Positions 26,937 through 41,645 of a stretch of 64,000 nucleotides of DNA are shown in pieces (the first letter of the stretch is position 1; each line of letters begins with the position of its first letter). The notes under the pieces were generated by a model. The model ran no database searches and had not been told where the DNA came from. It saw only the letters and a list, made by a program, of their open reading frames with translations. The translations under genes and the position numbers were made by a program. Source of the stretch: Azolla caroliniana (lineage: Eukaryota; Polypodiophyta); contig JBHGNT010000028.1 in the NCBI GenBank assembly GCA_043228905.1, positions 1-64,000 on the forward strand, given 5' to 3'.

Positions 26937-29900
26937 TCGCCAGATATGAACATTTTAATTTACCTACTAGCTCTTCCCAACTCACTCCTCAAATTTGCTA
27001 ATTTCCTCATGTCTCTCGACCTGAGTTTCAAAATCTTGATTTTTTAATTCCATATCATATATAGCGTTGTTAGCTTCGATTCGCATGTTTGAACACAAAA
27101 ATCCGATATCACACTCGCCAGATATGAACATTTTAACTTACCTAGCAGCTCTTCCCAACTCACTCCTCATGTTGCTAATTTTGTCATTTCTCTCGACCTG
27201 AGTTTCAAAATCTTGATTTTTTAATTCCATATCATATCTAGCGTTGTTAGCTTCGATTCGCATATTTGAACACAAAAATCCGATATCACACTCGCCAGAT
27301 ATGAACATTTTAAGTTACCTAGCAGCTCTTCCCAACTCACTCCTCAAATTTGCTAATTTCGTCATGTCTCTCGACATGAGTTTCAAAATCTTGATTTTTT
27401 AATTCCATATCATAGCTAGCGTTGTTAGCTTCGATTCGCATGTTTGAACACAAAAATCCGATATCACACTCGCCAGATATGAACATTTTAATTTACCTAG
27501 TAGCTCTTCCCAACTCCCTCCTAATGTTGCTAATTTCGTCATGTCTCTCGACGTGAGTTTCAAAATCTTGATTTTTTAATTCCATATCATATCTAGCGTT
27601 GTTAGCTTCGATTCGCATATTTGAACACAAAAATCCGATATCACACTCGCCAGATATGAACATTTTAATTTACCTAGCAGCTCTTCCCAACTCACTCCTC
27701 AAATTTGCTAATTTCGTCATGTCTCTCGACCTGAGTTTCAAAATCTTGATTTTTTAATTCCATATCATATCTAGCGTTGTTAGGTTCGATTCGCATGTTT
27801 GAACACAAAAATCCGATATCACACTCGCCAGTTATGAACATTTTAATTTACCTAGTAGCTCTTCCCAACTCCCTCCTCAAATTTGGGAATTTCGTCATGT
27901 CTCTCGACCTGAGTTTCAAAATCTTGATTTTTTAATTCCATATCGTAACTAGCGTTGTTAGCTTCGATTTACATGTTTGAACACAAAAATCCGATATCAC
28001 ACGAGCCAGGTATGAACATTTTAATTTACCTAGTAGCTCTTCCCAACTCACTCCTCAAATTTGGTAATTTCGTCATATCTCTCGACCTGAGTTTCAAAAT
28101 CTTGATTTTTTAATTCCATATCGTAGCTAGCGTTGTTAGCTTCGATTCACATGTTTGAACACAAAAATCCGATATCACACGAGCCAGGTATGATCATTTT
28201 AATTTACTCAAGGGCTCTTCTCAACTCCCTCGTCAAGGTTGCTAATTTCCTCATGTCTCTCGACCTGAGTTTCAAAATCTTGATTTTTTAATTCCATATC
28301 ATAGCTAGCGTTGTTAGCTTCGATTCGCATGTTTGAACACAAAAAACCGATATCACACTCACCAGATATGAACATTTTAATTTACCTACTAGCTCTTCCC
28401 AACTCACTCCTCAAATTTGGGAATTTCGTCATATCTCTCGACCTGAGTTTCAAAATCTTGATTTTTTAATTGCATATCATAGCTAGCGTTGTTAGCTTCG
28501 ATTCGCATATTTGAACACAAAAATCCGATATCACACTCGCCAGATATGAACATTTTAATTTACCTACTAGCTCTTACCAACTCACTCCTCAAATTTGCTA
28601 ATTTCGTCATGTCTCTCGACATGAGTTTCAAAATCTTGATTTTTTAATTCCATATCATAGCTAGCGTTGTTAGCTTCGATTCGCATGTTTGAACACAAAA
28701 ATCCGATATCACACTCGCCAGATATGAACATTTTAATTTACCTAGCAGCTCTTCCCAACTCACTCCTCAAATTTGCTAATTTCCTCATGTCTCTCGACCT
28801 GAGTTTCAAAATCTTGATTTTTTAATTCCATATCGTAGCTAGCGTTGTTAGCTTCGATTCACATGTTTGAACACAGAAATCCGATATCACACGAGCCAGG
28901 TATGATCATTTTAATTTACTCAAGGGCTCTTCTCAACTCCCTCGTCAAGGTTGCTAATTTCTTCATGTCTCTCGACCTGAGTTTCAAAATCTTGATTTTT
29001 TAATTCCATATCCTAGCTAGCGTTGTTAGCTTCGATTCGCATGTTTGAACACAAAAAACCGATATCACACGCACCAGATATGAACATTTTAATTTACCTA
29101 CTAGCTCTTCCCAACTCACTCCTCAAATTTGGGAATTTCGTCATATCTCTCGACCTGAGTTTCAAAATCTTGATTTTTTAATTCGAGATCATAGCTAGCG
29201 TTGTTAGCTTCGATTCGCATGTTTGAACACAAAAATCCGATATCACACTCGCCAGATATGAACATTTTAATTTACCTACTAGCTCTTCCCAACTCACTCC
29301 TCAAATTTGCTAATTTCGTCATGTCTCTCGACATGAGTTTCAAAATCTTGATTTTTTAATTCCATATCATAGCTAGCGTTGTTAGCTTCGATTCGCATGT
29401 TTGAACACAAAAATCCGATATCACACTCGCCAGATATGAACATTTTAATTTACCTAGCAGCTCTTCCCAACTCACTCCTCAAATTTGCTAATTTCGTCAT
29501 GTCTCTCGACATGAGTTTCAAAATGTTGATTTTTTAATTCCATATCATAGCTAGCGTTGTTAGCTTCGATTCGCATGTTTGAACACAATAATCCGATATC
29601 CCACTCGCCAGATATGAACATTTTAATTTACCTACTAGCTCTTCCCAACTCACTCCTCAAATTTGCTAATTTCCTCATGTCTCTCGACCTGAGTTTCAAA
29701 ATCTTGATTTTTTAATTGCATAGCATAGCTAGCGTTGTTAGCTTCGATTCGCATGTTTGAAGACAAAAATCCGATATCACACTCGCCAGATATGAACATT
29801 TTAATTTACCTACTAGCTCTTCCCAACTCACTCCTCAAATTTGCTAATTTCGTCATGTCTCTCGACCTGAGTTTCAAAATCTTGATTTTTTAATTCGAGA

Positions 29901-30138
29901 TCATAGCTAGCGTTGTTAGCTTCGATTCGCATGTTTGAACACAAAAATCCGATATCACACTCGCCAGATATGAACATTTTAATTTACCTAGCAGCTCTTC
30001 CCAACTCACTCCTCAAATTTGCTAATTTCGTCATGTCTCTCGACCTGAGTTTCAAAATCTTGATTTTTTAATTCCATATCCTAGCTAGCGTTGTTAGCTT
30101 CGATTCGCATGTTTGAACACAAAAATCCGATATCCCAC
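26937..30138 (+). repeat. 3202-bp tandem duplication, second copy
   Basis: Matches 23735-26936 in order and in its rare variants. Similarity past the end stops by 30251, where TTAATTCGAG stands against TTAATTCCAT at 27049. The near identity says the event is among the youngest in the window, or that it is an assembly duplication. True boundaries may shift by up to about 100 bp because neighbouring monomers are alike. Confidence 0.8.
27780..28955 (+). repeat. Divergent-monomer cassette, copy 5
   Basis: TTAGGTTCG at 27780, divergent monomers at 28208 and 28920, each exactly 3202 bp after the matching site of copy 4. It shares with copy 4 the rare TTAATTGCATATC and GCTCTTACCAAC variants. Confidence 0.85.
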
Positions 30139-33100
30139 TCGCCAGATATGAACATTTTAATTTACCTACTAGCTCTTCCCAACTCACTCCTCAAATTTGC
30201 TAATTTCCTCATGTCTCTCGACCTGAGTTTCAAAATCTTGATTTTTTAATTCGAGATCATAGCTAGCGTTGTTAGCTTCGATTCGCATGTTTGAACACAA
30301 AAATCCGATATCACACTCGCCAGATATGAACATTTTAATTTACCTAGCAGCTCTTCCCAACTCACTCCTCAAATTTGCTAATTTCGTCATGTCTCTCGAC
30401 CTGAGTTTCAAAATCTTGATTTTTTAATTCCATATCCTAGCTAGCGTTGTTAGCTTCGATTCGCATGTTTGAACACAAAAATCCGATATCCCACTCGCCA
30501 GATATGAACATTTTAATTTACCTACTAGCTCTTCCCAACTCACTCCTCAAATTTGCTAATTTCCTCATGTCTCTCGACCTGAGTTTCAAAATCTTGATTT
30601 TTTAATTCCATATCCTAGCTAGCGTTGTTAGCTTCGATTCGCATGTTTGAACACAAAAATCCGATATCCCACTCGCCAGATATGAACATTTTAATTTACC
30701 TACTAGCTCTTCCCAACTCACTCCTCAAATTTGCTAATTTCGTCATGTCTCTCGACATGAGTTTCAAAATCTTGATTTTTTAATTCCATATAATAGCTAG
30801 CGTTGTTAGCTTCGATTCGCATGTTTGAACACAAAAATCCGATATCCCACTCGCCAGATATGAACATTTTAATTTACCTACTAGCTCTTCCCAACTCACT
30901 CCTCAAATTTGCTAATTTCGTCATGTCTCTCGACCTGAGTTTCAAAATCTTGATTTTTTAATTCGAGATCATAGCTAGCGTTGTTAGCTTCGATTCGCAT
31001 GTTTGAACACAAAAATCCGATATCACACTCGCCAGATATGAACATTTTAATTTACCTAGCAGCTCTTCCCAACTCACTCCTCAAATTTGCTAATTTCGTC
31101 ATGTCTCTCGACCTGAGTTTCAAAATCTTGATTTTTTAATTCCATATCCTAGCTAGCGTTGTTAGCTTCGATTCGCATGTTTGAACACAAAAATCCGATA
31201 TCCCACTCGCCAGATATGAACATTTTAATTTACCTACTAGCTCTTCCCAACTCACTCCTCAAATTTGCTAATTTCCTCATGTCTCTCGACCTGAGTTTCA
31301 AAATCTTGATTTTTTAATTCCATATCCTAGCTAGCGTTGTTAGCTTCGATTCGCATGTTTGAACACAAAAATCCGATATCCCACTCGCCAGATATGAACA
31401 TTTTAATTTACCTACTAGCTCTTCCCAACTCACTCCTCAAATTTGCTAATTTCCTCATGTCTCTCGACCTGAGTTTCAAAATCTTGATTTTTTAATTGCA
31501 TAGCATAGCTAGCGTTGTTAGCTTCGATTCGCATGTTTGAAGACAAAAATCCGATATCACACTCGCCAGATATGAACATTTTAATTTACCTAGCAGCTCT
31601 TCCCAACTCACTCCTCAAATTTGCTAATTTCGTCATGTCTCTCGACATGAGTTTCAAAATGTTAATTTTTTAATTCCATAGCATAGCTAGCGTTGTTAGC
31701 TTCGATTGGCATGTTTGAACACAAAAATCCGATATCACACTCGCCAGATATGAACATTTTAATTTACCTAGCAGCTCTTCCCAACTCACTCCTCAAATTT
31801 GCTAATTTCGTCATGTCTCTCGACCTGAGTTTCAAAATCTTGATTTTTTAATTCCATATCCTAGCTAGCGTTGTTAGCTTCGATTCGCATGTTTGAACAC
31901 AAAAATCCGATATTCCACTCGCCAGATATGAACATTTTAATTTACCTACTAGCTCTTCCCAACTCACTCCTCAAATTTGCTAATTTCCTCATGTCTCTCG
32001 ACCTGAGTTTCAAAATCTTGATTTTTTAATTCGAGATCATAGCTAGCGTTGTTAGCTTCGATTCGCATGTTTGAACACAAAAATCCGATATCACACTCGC
32101 CAGATATGAACATTTTAATTTACCTAGCAGCTCTTCCCAACTCACTCCTCAAATTTGCTAATTTCGTCATGTCTCTCGACCTGAGTTTCAAAATCTTGAT
32201 TTTTTAATTCCATATCCTAGCTAGCGTTGTTAGCTTCGATTCGCATGTTTGAACACAAAAATCCGATATCCCACTCGCCAGATATGAACATTTTAATTTA
32301 CCTACTAGCTCTTCCCAACTCACTCCTCAAATTTGCTAATTTCCTCATGTCTCTCGACCTGAGTTTCAAAATCTTGATTTTTTAATTCCATATCCTAGCT
32401 AGCGTTGTTAGCTTCGATTCGCATGTTTGAACACAAAAATCCGATATCCCACTCGCCAGATATGAACATTTTAATTTACCTACTAGCTCTTCCCAACTCA
32501 CTCCTCAAATTTGCTAATTTCGTCATGTCTCTCGACATGAGTTTCAAAATCTTGATTTTTTAATTCCATATCATAGCTAGCGTTGTTAGCTTCGATTCGC
32601 ATGTTTGAACACAAAAATCCGATATCCCACTCGCCAGATATGAACATTTTAATTTACCTACTAGCTCTTCCCAACTCACTCCTCAAATTTGCTAATTTCG
32701 TCATGTCTCTCGACCTGAGTTTCAAAATCTTGATTTTTTAATTCGAGATCATAGCTAGCGTTGTTAGCTTCGATTCGCATGTTTGAACACAAAAATCCGA
32801 TATCACACTCGCCAGATATGAACATTTTAATTTACCTAGCAGCTCTTCCCAACTCACTCCTCAAATTTGCTAATTTCGTCATGTCTCTCGACCTGAGTTT
32901 CAAAATCTTGATTTTTTAATTCCATATCCTAGCTAGCGTTGTTAGCTTCGATTCGCATGTTTGAACACAAAAATCCGATATCCCACTCGCCAGATATGAA
33001 CATTTTAATTTACCTACTAGCTCTTCCCAACTCACTCCTCAAATTTGCTAATTTCCTCATGTCTCTCGACCTGAGTTTCAAAATCTTGATTTTTTAATTC

Positions 33101-34230
33101 CATATCCTAGCTAGCGTTGTTAGCTTCGATTCGCATGTTTGAACACAAAAATCCGATATCCCACTCGCCAGATATGAACATTTTAATTTACCTACTAGCT
33201 CTTCCCAACTCACTCCTCAAATTTGCTAATTTCGTCATGTCTCTCGACATGAGTTTCAAAATCTTGATTTTTTAATTCCATATCATAGCTAGCGTTGTTA
33301 GCTTCGATTCGCATGTTTGAACACAAAAATCCGATATCCCACTCGCCAGATATGAACATTTTAATTTACCTACTAGCTCTTCCCAACTCACTCCTCAAAT
33401 TTGCTAATTTCGTCATGTCTCTCGACCTGAGTTTCAAAATCTTGATTTTTTAATTCCATATCCTAGCTAGCGTTGTTAGCTTCGATTCGCATGTTTGAAC
33501 ACAAAAATCCGATATCCCACTCGCCAGATATGAACATTTTAATTTACCTACTAGCTCTTCCCAACTCACTCCTCAAATTTGCTAATTTCCTCATGTCTCT
33601 CGACCTGAGTTTCAAAATCTTGATTTTTTAATTCCATATCCTAGCTAGCGTTGTTAGCTTCGATTCGCATGTTTGAACACAAAAATCCGATATCCCACTC
33701 GCCAGATATGAACATTTTAATTTACCTACTAGCTCTTCCCAACTCACTCCTCAAATTTGCTAATTTCGTCATGTCTCTCGACATGAGTTTCAAAATCTTG
33801 ATTTTTTAATTCCATATCATAGCTAGCGTTGTTAGCTTCGATTCGCATGTTTGAACACAAAAATCCGATATCACACTCGCCAGATATGAACATTTTAATT
33901 TACCTAGCAGCTCTTCCCAACTCACTCCTCAAATTTGCTAATTTCGTCATGTCTCTCGACATGAGTTTCAAAATCTTGATTTTTTAATTCCATAGCATAG
34001 CTAGCGTTGTTAGCTTCGATTCGCATGTTTGAACACAAAAATCCGATATCCCACTCGCCAGATATGAACATTTTAATTTACCTAGCAGCTCTTCCCAACT
34101 CACTCCTCAAATTTGCTAATTTCGTCATGTCTCTCGACATGAGTTTCAAAATGTTGGTTTTTTAATTCCATAGCATAGCTAGCGTTGTTAGCTTCGATTC
34201 GCATGTTTGAACACAAAAATCCGATATCAC

Positions 34231-37200
34231 ACTCGCCAGTTATGAACATTTTAATTTACCTAGTAGCTCTTCCCAACTCCCTCCTCATGTTGCTAATTTT
34301 GTCATGTCTCTCGACCTGAGTTTCAAAATCTTGATTTTTTAATTCCATATCCTAGCTAGCGTTGTTAGCTTCGATTCGCATGTTTGAACACAAAAATCCG
34401 ATATCACACTCGCCAGTTATGAACATTTTAATTTACCTACTAGCTCTTCCCAACTCACTCCTCAAATTTGCTAATTTCCTCATGTCTCTCGACCTGAGTT
34501 TCAAAATCTTGATTATTTAATTCCATATCATAGCTACCGTTGTTAGCTTCGATTCGCATGTTTGAACACAAAAATCCGATATCACACTCGCCAGTTATGA
34601 ACATTTTAATTTACCTACTAGCTCTTCCCAACTCCCTCCTCATGTTGCTAATTTTGTCATGTCTCTCGACCTGAGTTTCAAAATCTTGATTTTTTAATTC
34701 CATATCATAGCTAACGTTGTTAGCTTCGATTCACATGATTGAACACAAAAATCCGATATCACACTCGCCAGTTATGAACATTTTAATTTACCTACTAGCT
34801 CTTCCCAACTCCCTCCTCATGTTGCTAATTTTGTCATGTCTCTCGACCTGAGTTTCAAAATCTTGATTTTTTAATTCCATATCATATCTAGCGTTGTTAG
34901 CTTCGATTCGCATGTTTGAACACAAAAATCCGATATCACACTCGCCAGATATGAACATTTTAATTTACCTACTAGCTCTTCCCAACTCACTCCTCAAATT
35001 TGGGAATTTCGTCATGTCTCTCGACCTGAGTTTCAAAATCTTGATTTTTTAATTCCATATCATAGCTAGCGTTGTTAGCTTCGATTCGCATGTTTGAACA
35101 CAAAAATCCGATATCCCACTCGCCAGATATGAACATTTTAATTTACCTACTAGCTCTTCCCAACTCACTCCTCAAATTTGGGAATTTCGTCATGTCTCTC
35201 GACCTGAGTTTCAAAATCTTGATTTTTTAATTCCATATCATAGCTAACGTTGTTAGCTTCGATTCCCATGATTGAACACAAAAATCCGATATCACACTCG
35301 CCAGTTATGAACATTTTAATTTACCTACTAGCTCTTCCCAACTCCCTCCTCATGTTGCTAATTTTGTCATGTCTCTCGACCTGAGTTTCAAAATCTTGAT
35401 TATTTAATTCCATATCCTAGCTAGCGTTGTTAGCTTCGATTCGCATGTTTGAACACAAAAATCCGATATCCCACTCGCCAGATATGAACATTTTAATTTA
35501 CCTACTAGCTCTTCCCAACTCACTCCTCAAATTTGCTAATTTCCTCATGTCTCTCGACCTGAGTTTCAAAATCTTGATTTTTTAATTCCATATCATAGCT
35601 ACCGTTGTTAGCTTCGATTCGCATGTTTGAACACAAAAATCCGATATCACACTCGCCAGTTATGAACATTTTAATTTACCTAGTAGCTCTTCCCAACTCC
35701 CTCCTAATGTTGCTAATTTCGTCATGTCTCTCGACCTGAGTTTCAAAACCTTGATTTTTTAATTCCATATCATATCTAGCGTTGTTAGCTTCGATTCGCA
35801 TGTTTGAACACAAAAATCCGATATCACACTCGCCAGATATGAACATTTTAATTTACCTACTAGCTCTTCCCAACTCACTCCTCAAATTTGGGAATTTCGT
35901 CATGTCTCTCGACCTGAGTTTCAAAATCTTGATTTTTTAATTCCATATCATAGCTAGCGTTGTTAGCTTCGATTCGCATGTTTGAACACAAAAATCCGAT
36001 ATCCCACTCGCCAGATATGAACATTTTAATTTACCTACTAGCTCTTCCCAACTCACTCCTCAAATTTGGGAATTTCGTCATGTCTCTCGACCTGAGTTTC
36101 AAAATCTTGATTATTTAATTCCATATCATAGCTAACGTTGTTAGCTTCGATTCACATGATTGAACACAAAAATCCGATATCACACTCGCCACTTATGAAC
36201 ATTTTAATTTACCTACTAGCTCTTCCCAACTCCCTCCTCATGTTGCTAATTTTGTCATGTCTCTCGACCTGAGTTTCAAAATCTTGATTATTTAATTCCA
36301 TATCCTAGCTAGCGTTGTTAGCTTCGATTCGCATGTTTGAACACAAAAATCCGATATCCCACTCGCCAGATATGAACATTTTAATTTACCTACTAGCTCT
36401 TCCCAACTCACTCCTCAAATTTGCTAATTTCCTCATGTCTCTCGACCTGAGTTTCAAAATCTTGATTTTTTAATTCCATATCATATCTACCGTTGTTAGC
36501 TTCGATTCGCATGTTTGAACACAAAAATCCGATATCACACTCGCCAGTTATGAACATTTTAATTTACCTAGTAGCTCTTCCCAACTCCCTCCTAATGTTG
36601 CTAATTTCGTCATGTCTCTCGACCTGAGTTTCAAAATCTTGATTTTTTAATTCCATATCATATCTAGCGTTGTTAGCTTCGATTCGCATGTTTGAACACA
36701 AAAATCCGATATCACACTCGCCAGATATGAACATTTTAATTTACCTACTAGCTCTTCCCAACTCACTCCTCAAATTTGGGAATTTCGTCATGTCTCTCGA
36801 CCTGAGTTTCAAAATCTTGATTTTTTAATTCCATATCATAGCTAACGTTGTTAGCTTCGATTCACATGATTGAACACAAAAATCCGATATCACACTCGCC
36901 ACTTATGAACATTTTAATTTACCTACTAGCTCTTCCCAACTCCCTCCTCATGTTGCTAATTTTGTCATGTCTCTCGACCTGAGTTTCAAAATCTTGATTA
37001 TTTAATTCCATATCCTAGCTAGCGTTGTTAGCTTCGATTCGCATGTTTGAACACAAAAATCCGATATCCCACTCGCCAGATATGAACATTTTAATTTACC
37101 TAGCAGCTCTTCCCAACTCACTCCTCAAATTTGCTAATTTCCTCATGTCTCTCGACCTGAGTTTCAAAATCTTGATTTTTTAATTCCATATCATAGCTAC

Positions 37201-39130
37201 CGTTGTTAGCTTCGATTCGCATGTTTGAACACAAAAATCCGATATCACACTCGCCAGTTATGAACATTTTAATTTACCTAGTAGCTCTTCCCAACTCCCT
37301 CCTAATGTTGCTAATTTCCTCATGTCTCTCGACCTGAGTTTCAAAATCTTGATTTTTTAATTCCATATCATAGCTACCGTTGTTAGCTTCGATTCGCATG
37401 TTTGAACACAAAAATCCGATATCACACTCGCCAGATATGAACATTTTAATTTACCTACTAGCTCTTCCCAACTCACTCCTCAAATTTGGGAATTTCGTCA
37501 TGTCTCTCGACCTGAGTTTCAAAATCTTGATTTTTTAATTCCATATCATAGCTAGCGTTGTTAGCTTCGATTCGCATGTTTGAACACAAAAATCCGATAT
37601 CCCACTCGCCAGATATGAACATTTTAATTTACCTACTAGCTCTTCCCAACTCACTCCTCAAATTTGGGAATTTCGTCATGTCTCTCGACCTGAGTTTCAA
37701 AATCTTGATTTTTTAATTCCATATCATAGCTAACGATGTTAGCTTCGATTCACATGATTGAACACAAAAATCCGATATCACACTCGCCAGTTATGAACAT
37801 TTTAATTTACCTACTAGCTCTTCCCAACTCCCTCCTCATGTTGCTAATTTTGTCATGTCTCTCGACCTGAGTTTCAAAATCTTGATTTTTTAATTCCATA
37901 TCATAGCTAACGTTGTTAGCTTCGATTCACATGATTGAACACAAAAATCCGATATCACACTCGCCAGTTATGAACATTTTAATTTACCTACTAGCTCTTC
38001 CCAACTCCCTCCTCATGTTGCTAATTTTGTCATGTCTCTCGACCTGAGTTTCAAAATCTTGATTTTTTAATTCCATATCATAGCTACCGTTGTTAGCTTC
38101 GATTCGCATGTTTGAACACAAAAATCCGATATCACACTCGCCAGTTATGAACATTTTAATTTACCTAGTAGCTCTTCCCAACTCCCTCCTAATGTTGCTA
38201 ATTTCGTCATGTCTCTCGACCTGAGTTTCAAAATCTTGATTTTTTAATTCCATATCATATCTAGCGTTGTTAGCTTCGATTCGCATGTTTGAACACAAAA
38301 ATCCGATATCACACTCGCCAGATATGAACATTTTAATTTACCTACTAGCTCTTCCCAACTCACTCCTCAAATTTGGGAATTTCGTCATGTCTCTCGACCT
38401 GAGTTTCAAAATCTTGATTTTTTAATTCCATATCATAGCTAGCGTTGTTAGCTTCGATTCGCATGTTTGAACACAAAAATCCGATATCCCACTCGCCAGA
38501 TATGAACATTTTAATTTACCTACTAGCTCTTCCCAACTCACTCCTCAAATTTGGGAATTTCGTCATGTCTCTCGACCTGAGTTTCAAAATCTTGATTTTT
38601 TAATTCCATATCATAGCTAACGTTGTTAGCTTCGATTCACATGATTGAACACAAAAATCCGATATCACACTCGCCAGTTATGAACATTTTAATTTACCTA
38701 CTAGCTCTTCCCAACTCCCTCCTCATGTTGCTAATTTTGTCATGTCTCTCGACCTGAGTTTCAAAATCTTGATTTTTTAATTCCATATCATAGCTAACGT
38801 TGTTAGCTTCGATTCACATGATTGAACACAAAAATCCGATATCACACTCGCCAGTTATGAACATTTTAATTTACCTACTAGCTCTTCCCAACTCCCTCCT
38901 CATGTTGCTAATTTTGTCATGTCTCTCGACCTGAGTTTCAAAATCTTGATTTTTTAATTCCATATCATAGCTACCGTTGTTAGCTTCGATTCGCATGTTT
39001 GAACACAAAAATCCGATATCACACTCGCCAGTTATGAACATTTTAATTTACCTAGTAGCTCTTCCCAACTCCCTCCTAATGTTGCTAATTTCGTCATGTC
39101 TCTCGACCTGAGTTTCAAAATCTTGATTTT
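34231..39130 (+). repeat. Satellite zone with five-monomer higher-order unit (central)
   Basis: The order of subtypes seen at 4.4-7.7 kb returns: CATGTTGCTAATTTTG, then CAAATTTGC...TTTCC, then AATGTTGC, then one or two CAAATTTGGG monomers. Doubled CATGTTGC monomers 177 bp apart also appear (near 34.64/34.82, 37.83/38.01 and 38.72/38.90 kb). The start is marked by the switch to CATGTTGC at about 34287, the end by return of CATATTTG monomers near 39169. Confidence 0.7.
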
Positions 39131-39334
39131 TTAATTCCATATCATATCTAGCGTTGTTAGCTTCGATTCGCATATTTGAACACAAAAATCCGATATCACA
39201 CTCGCCAGATATGAACATTTTAATTTACCTAGCAGCTCTTCCCAACTCACTCCTCAAATTTGCTAATTTCGTCATGTCTCTCGACCTGAGTTTCAAAATC
39301 TTGATTTTTTAATTCCATATCATATCTAGCGTTG

Positions 39335-40510
39335 TTAGGTTCGATTCGCATGTTTGAACACAAAAATCCGATATCACACTCGCCAGTTATGAACATTTTA
39401 ATTTACCTAGCAGCTCTTCCCAACTCACTCCTCAAATTTGCTAATTTCGTCATGTCTCTCGACCTGAGTTTCAAAATCTTGATTTTTTAATTCCATATCG
39501 TAACTAGCGTTGTTAGCTTCGATTTACATGTTTGAACACAAAAATCCGATATCACACGAGCCAGGTATGAACATTTTAATTTACCTAGTAGCTCTTCCCA
39601 ACTCACTCCTCAAATTTGGTAATTTCGTCATATCTCTCGACCTGAGTTTCAAAATCTTGATTTTTTAATTCCATATCGTAGCTAGCGTTGTTAGCTTCGA
39701 TTCACATGTTTGAACACAAAAATCCGATATCACACGAGCCAGGTATGATCATTTTAATTTACTCAAGGGCTCTTCTCAACTCCCTCGTCAAGGTTGCTAA
39801 TTTCCTCATGTCTCTCGACCTGAGTTTCAAAATCTTGATTTTTTAATTCCATATCATAGCTAGCGTTGTTAGCTTCGATTCGCATGTTTGAACACAAAAA
39901 ACCGATATCACACTCACCAGATATGAACATTTTAATTTACCTACTAGCTCTTCCCAACTCACTCCTCAAATTTGGGAATTTCGTCATATCTCTCGACCTG
40001 AGTTTCAAAATCTTGATTTTTTAATTCGAGATCATAGCTAGCGTTGTTAGCTTCGATTCGCATATTTGAACACAAAAATCCGATATCACACTCGCCAGAT
40101 ATGAACATTTTAATTTACCTACTAGCTCTTCCCAACTCACTCCTCAAATTTGCTAATTTCGTCATGTCTCTCGACATGAGTTTCAAAATCTTGATTTTTT
40201 AATTCCATATCATAGCTAGCGTTGTTAGCTTCGATTCGCATGTTTGAACACAAAAATCCGATATCACACTCGCCAGATATGAACATTTTAATTTACCTAG
40301 CAGCTCTTCCCAACTCACTCCTCAAATTTGCTAATTTCCTCATGTCTCTCGACCTGAGTTTCAAAATCTTGATTTTTTAATTCCATATCGTAGCTAGCGT
40401 TGTTAGCTTCGATTCACATGTTTGAACACAGAAATCCGATATCACACGAGCCAGGTATGATCATTTTAATTTACTCAAGGGCTCTTCTCAACTCCCTCGT
40501 CAAGGTTGCT
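39335..40510 (+). repeat. Divergent-monomer cassette, copy 6
   Basis: TTAGGTTCG at 39335, divergent monomers at 39763 and 40475. Unlike copies 1-5, the monomer after TTAGGTTCG has TAGCAGCTC and CAAATTTGCTAATTTCG rather than CAAATTTGGG, a variant shared with copies 7 and 8, so these three form one lineage. Confidence 0.85.
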
Positions 40511-41645
40511 AATTTCTTCATGTCTCTCGACCTGAGTTTCAAAATCTTGATTTTTTAATTCCATATCCTAGCTAGCGTTGTTAGCTTCGATTCGCATGTT
40601 TGAACACAAAAATCCGATATCACACGCACCAGATATGAACATTTTAATTTACCTACTAGCTCTTCCCAACTCACTCCTCAAATTTGGGAATTTCGTCATG
40701 TCTCTCGACCTGAGTTTCAAAATCTTGATTTTTTAATTCCATATCATAGCTAGCGTTGTTAGCTTCGATTCGCATGTTTGAACACAAAAATCCGATATCC
40801 CACTCGCCAGATATGAACATTTTAATTTACCTACTAGCTCTTCCCAACTCACTCCTCAAATTTGGGAATTTCGTCATGTCTCTCGACCTGAGTTTCAAAA
40901 TCTTGATTTTTTAATTCCATATCATAGCTAACGTTGTTAGCTTCGATTCACATGATTGAACACAAAAATCCGATATCACACTCGCCAGTTATGAACATTT
41001 TAATTTACCTACTAGCTCTTCCCAACTCCCTCCTCATGTTGCTAATTTTGTCATGTCTCTCGACCTGAGTTTCAAAATCTTGATTTTTTAATTCCATATC
41101 ATAGCTAACGTTGTTAGCTTCGATTCACATGATTGAACACAAAAATCCGATATCACACTCGCCAGTTATGAACATTTTAATTTACCTACTAGCTCTTCCC
41201 AACTCCCTCCTCATGTTGCTAATTTTGTCATGTCTCTCGACCTGAGTTTCAAAATCTTGATTTTTTAATTCCATATCATAGCTACCGTTGTTAGCTTCGA
41301 TTCGCATGTTTGAACACAAAAATCCGATATCACACTCGCCAGTTATGAACATTTTAATTTACCTAGTAGCTCTTCCCAACTCCCTCCTAATGTTGCTAAT
41401 TTCGTCATGTCTCTCGACCTGAGTTTCAAAATCTTGATTTTTTAATTCCATATCATATCTAGCGTTGTTAGCTTCGATTCGCATATTTGAACACAAAAAT
41501 CCGATATCACACTCGCCAGATATGAACATTTTAATTTACCTAGCAGCTCTTCCCAACTCACTCCTCAAATTTGCTAATTTCGTCATGTCTCTCGACCTGA
41601 GTTTCAAAATCTTGATTTTTTAATTCCATATCATATCTAGCGTTG

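Larger units (their letters stand above)
7681..34230 (+). repeat. Satellite zone of second subtype family
   Basis: Here most monomers carry CAAATTTGCTAATTTCG or ...TTTCC, with frequent CTCGACATG, GATATCCC and TTAATTCGAG variants, while the CATGTTGC type is rare and, where present, is usually of the TTGTCATTTC subtype (near 8150, 13670, 14030, 15095, 23980, 27185). TTAATTCGAG monomers tend to be spaced by multiples of 178 bp, often 712 bp (for example the TCGAG motifs at 30251 and 30963, and at 32031 and 32743). The zone contains the divergent TCAAGGG cassettes and the long displaced duplications listed separately. A one-base deletion near 22414 (CTTATTTTTT for CTTGATTTTTT) makes one further 177-bp monomer. 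Confidence 0.7.
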
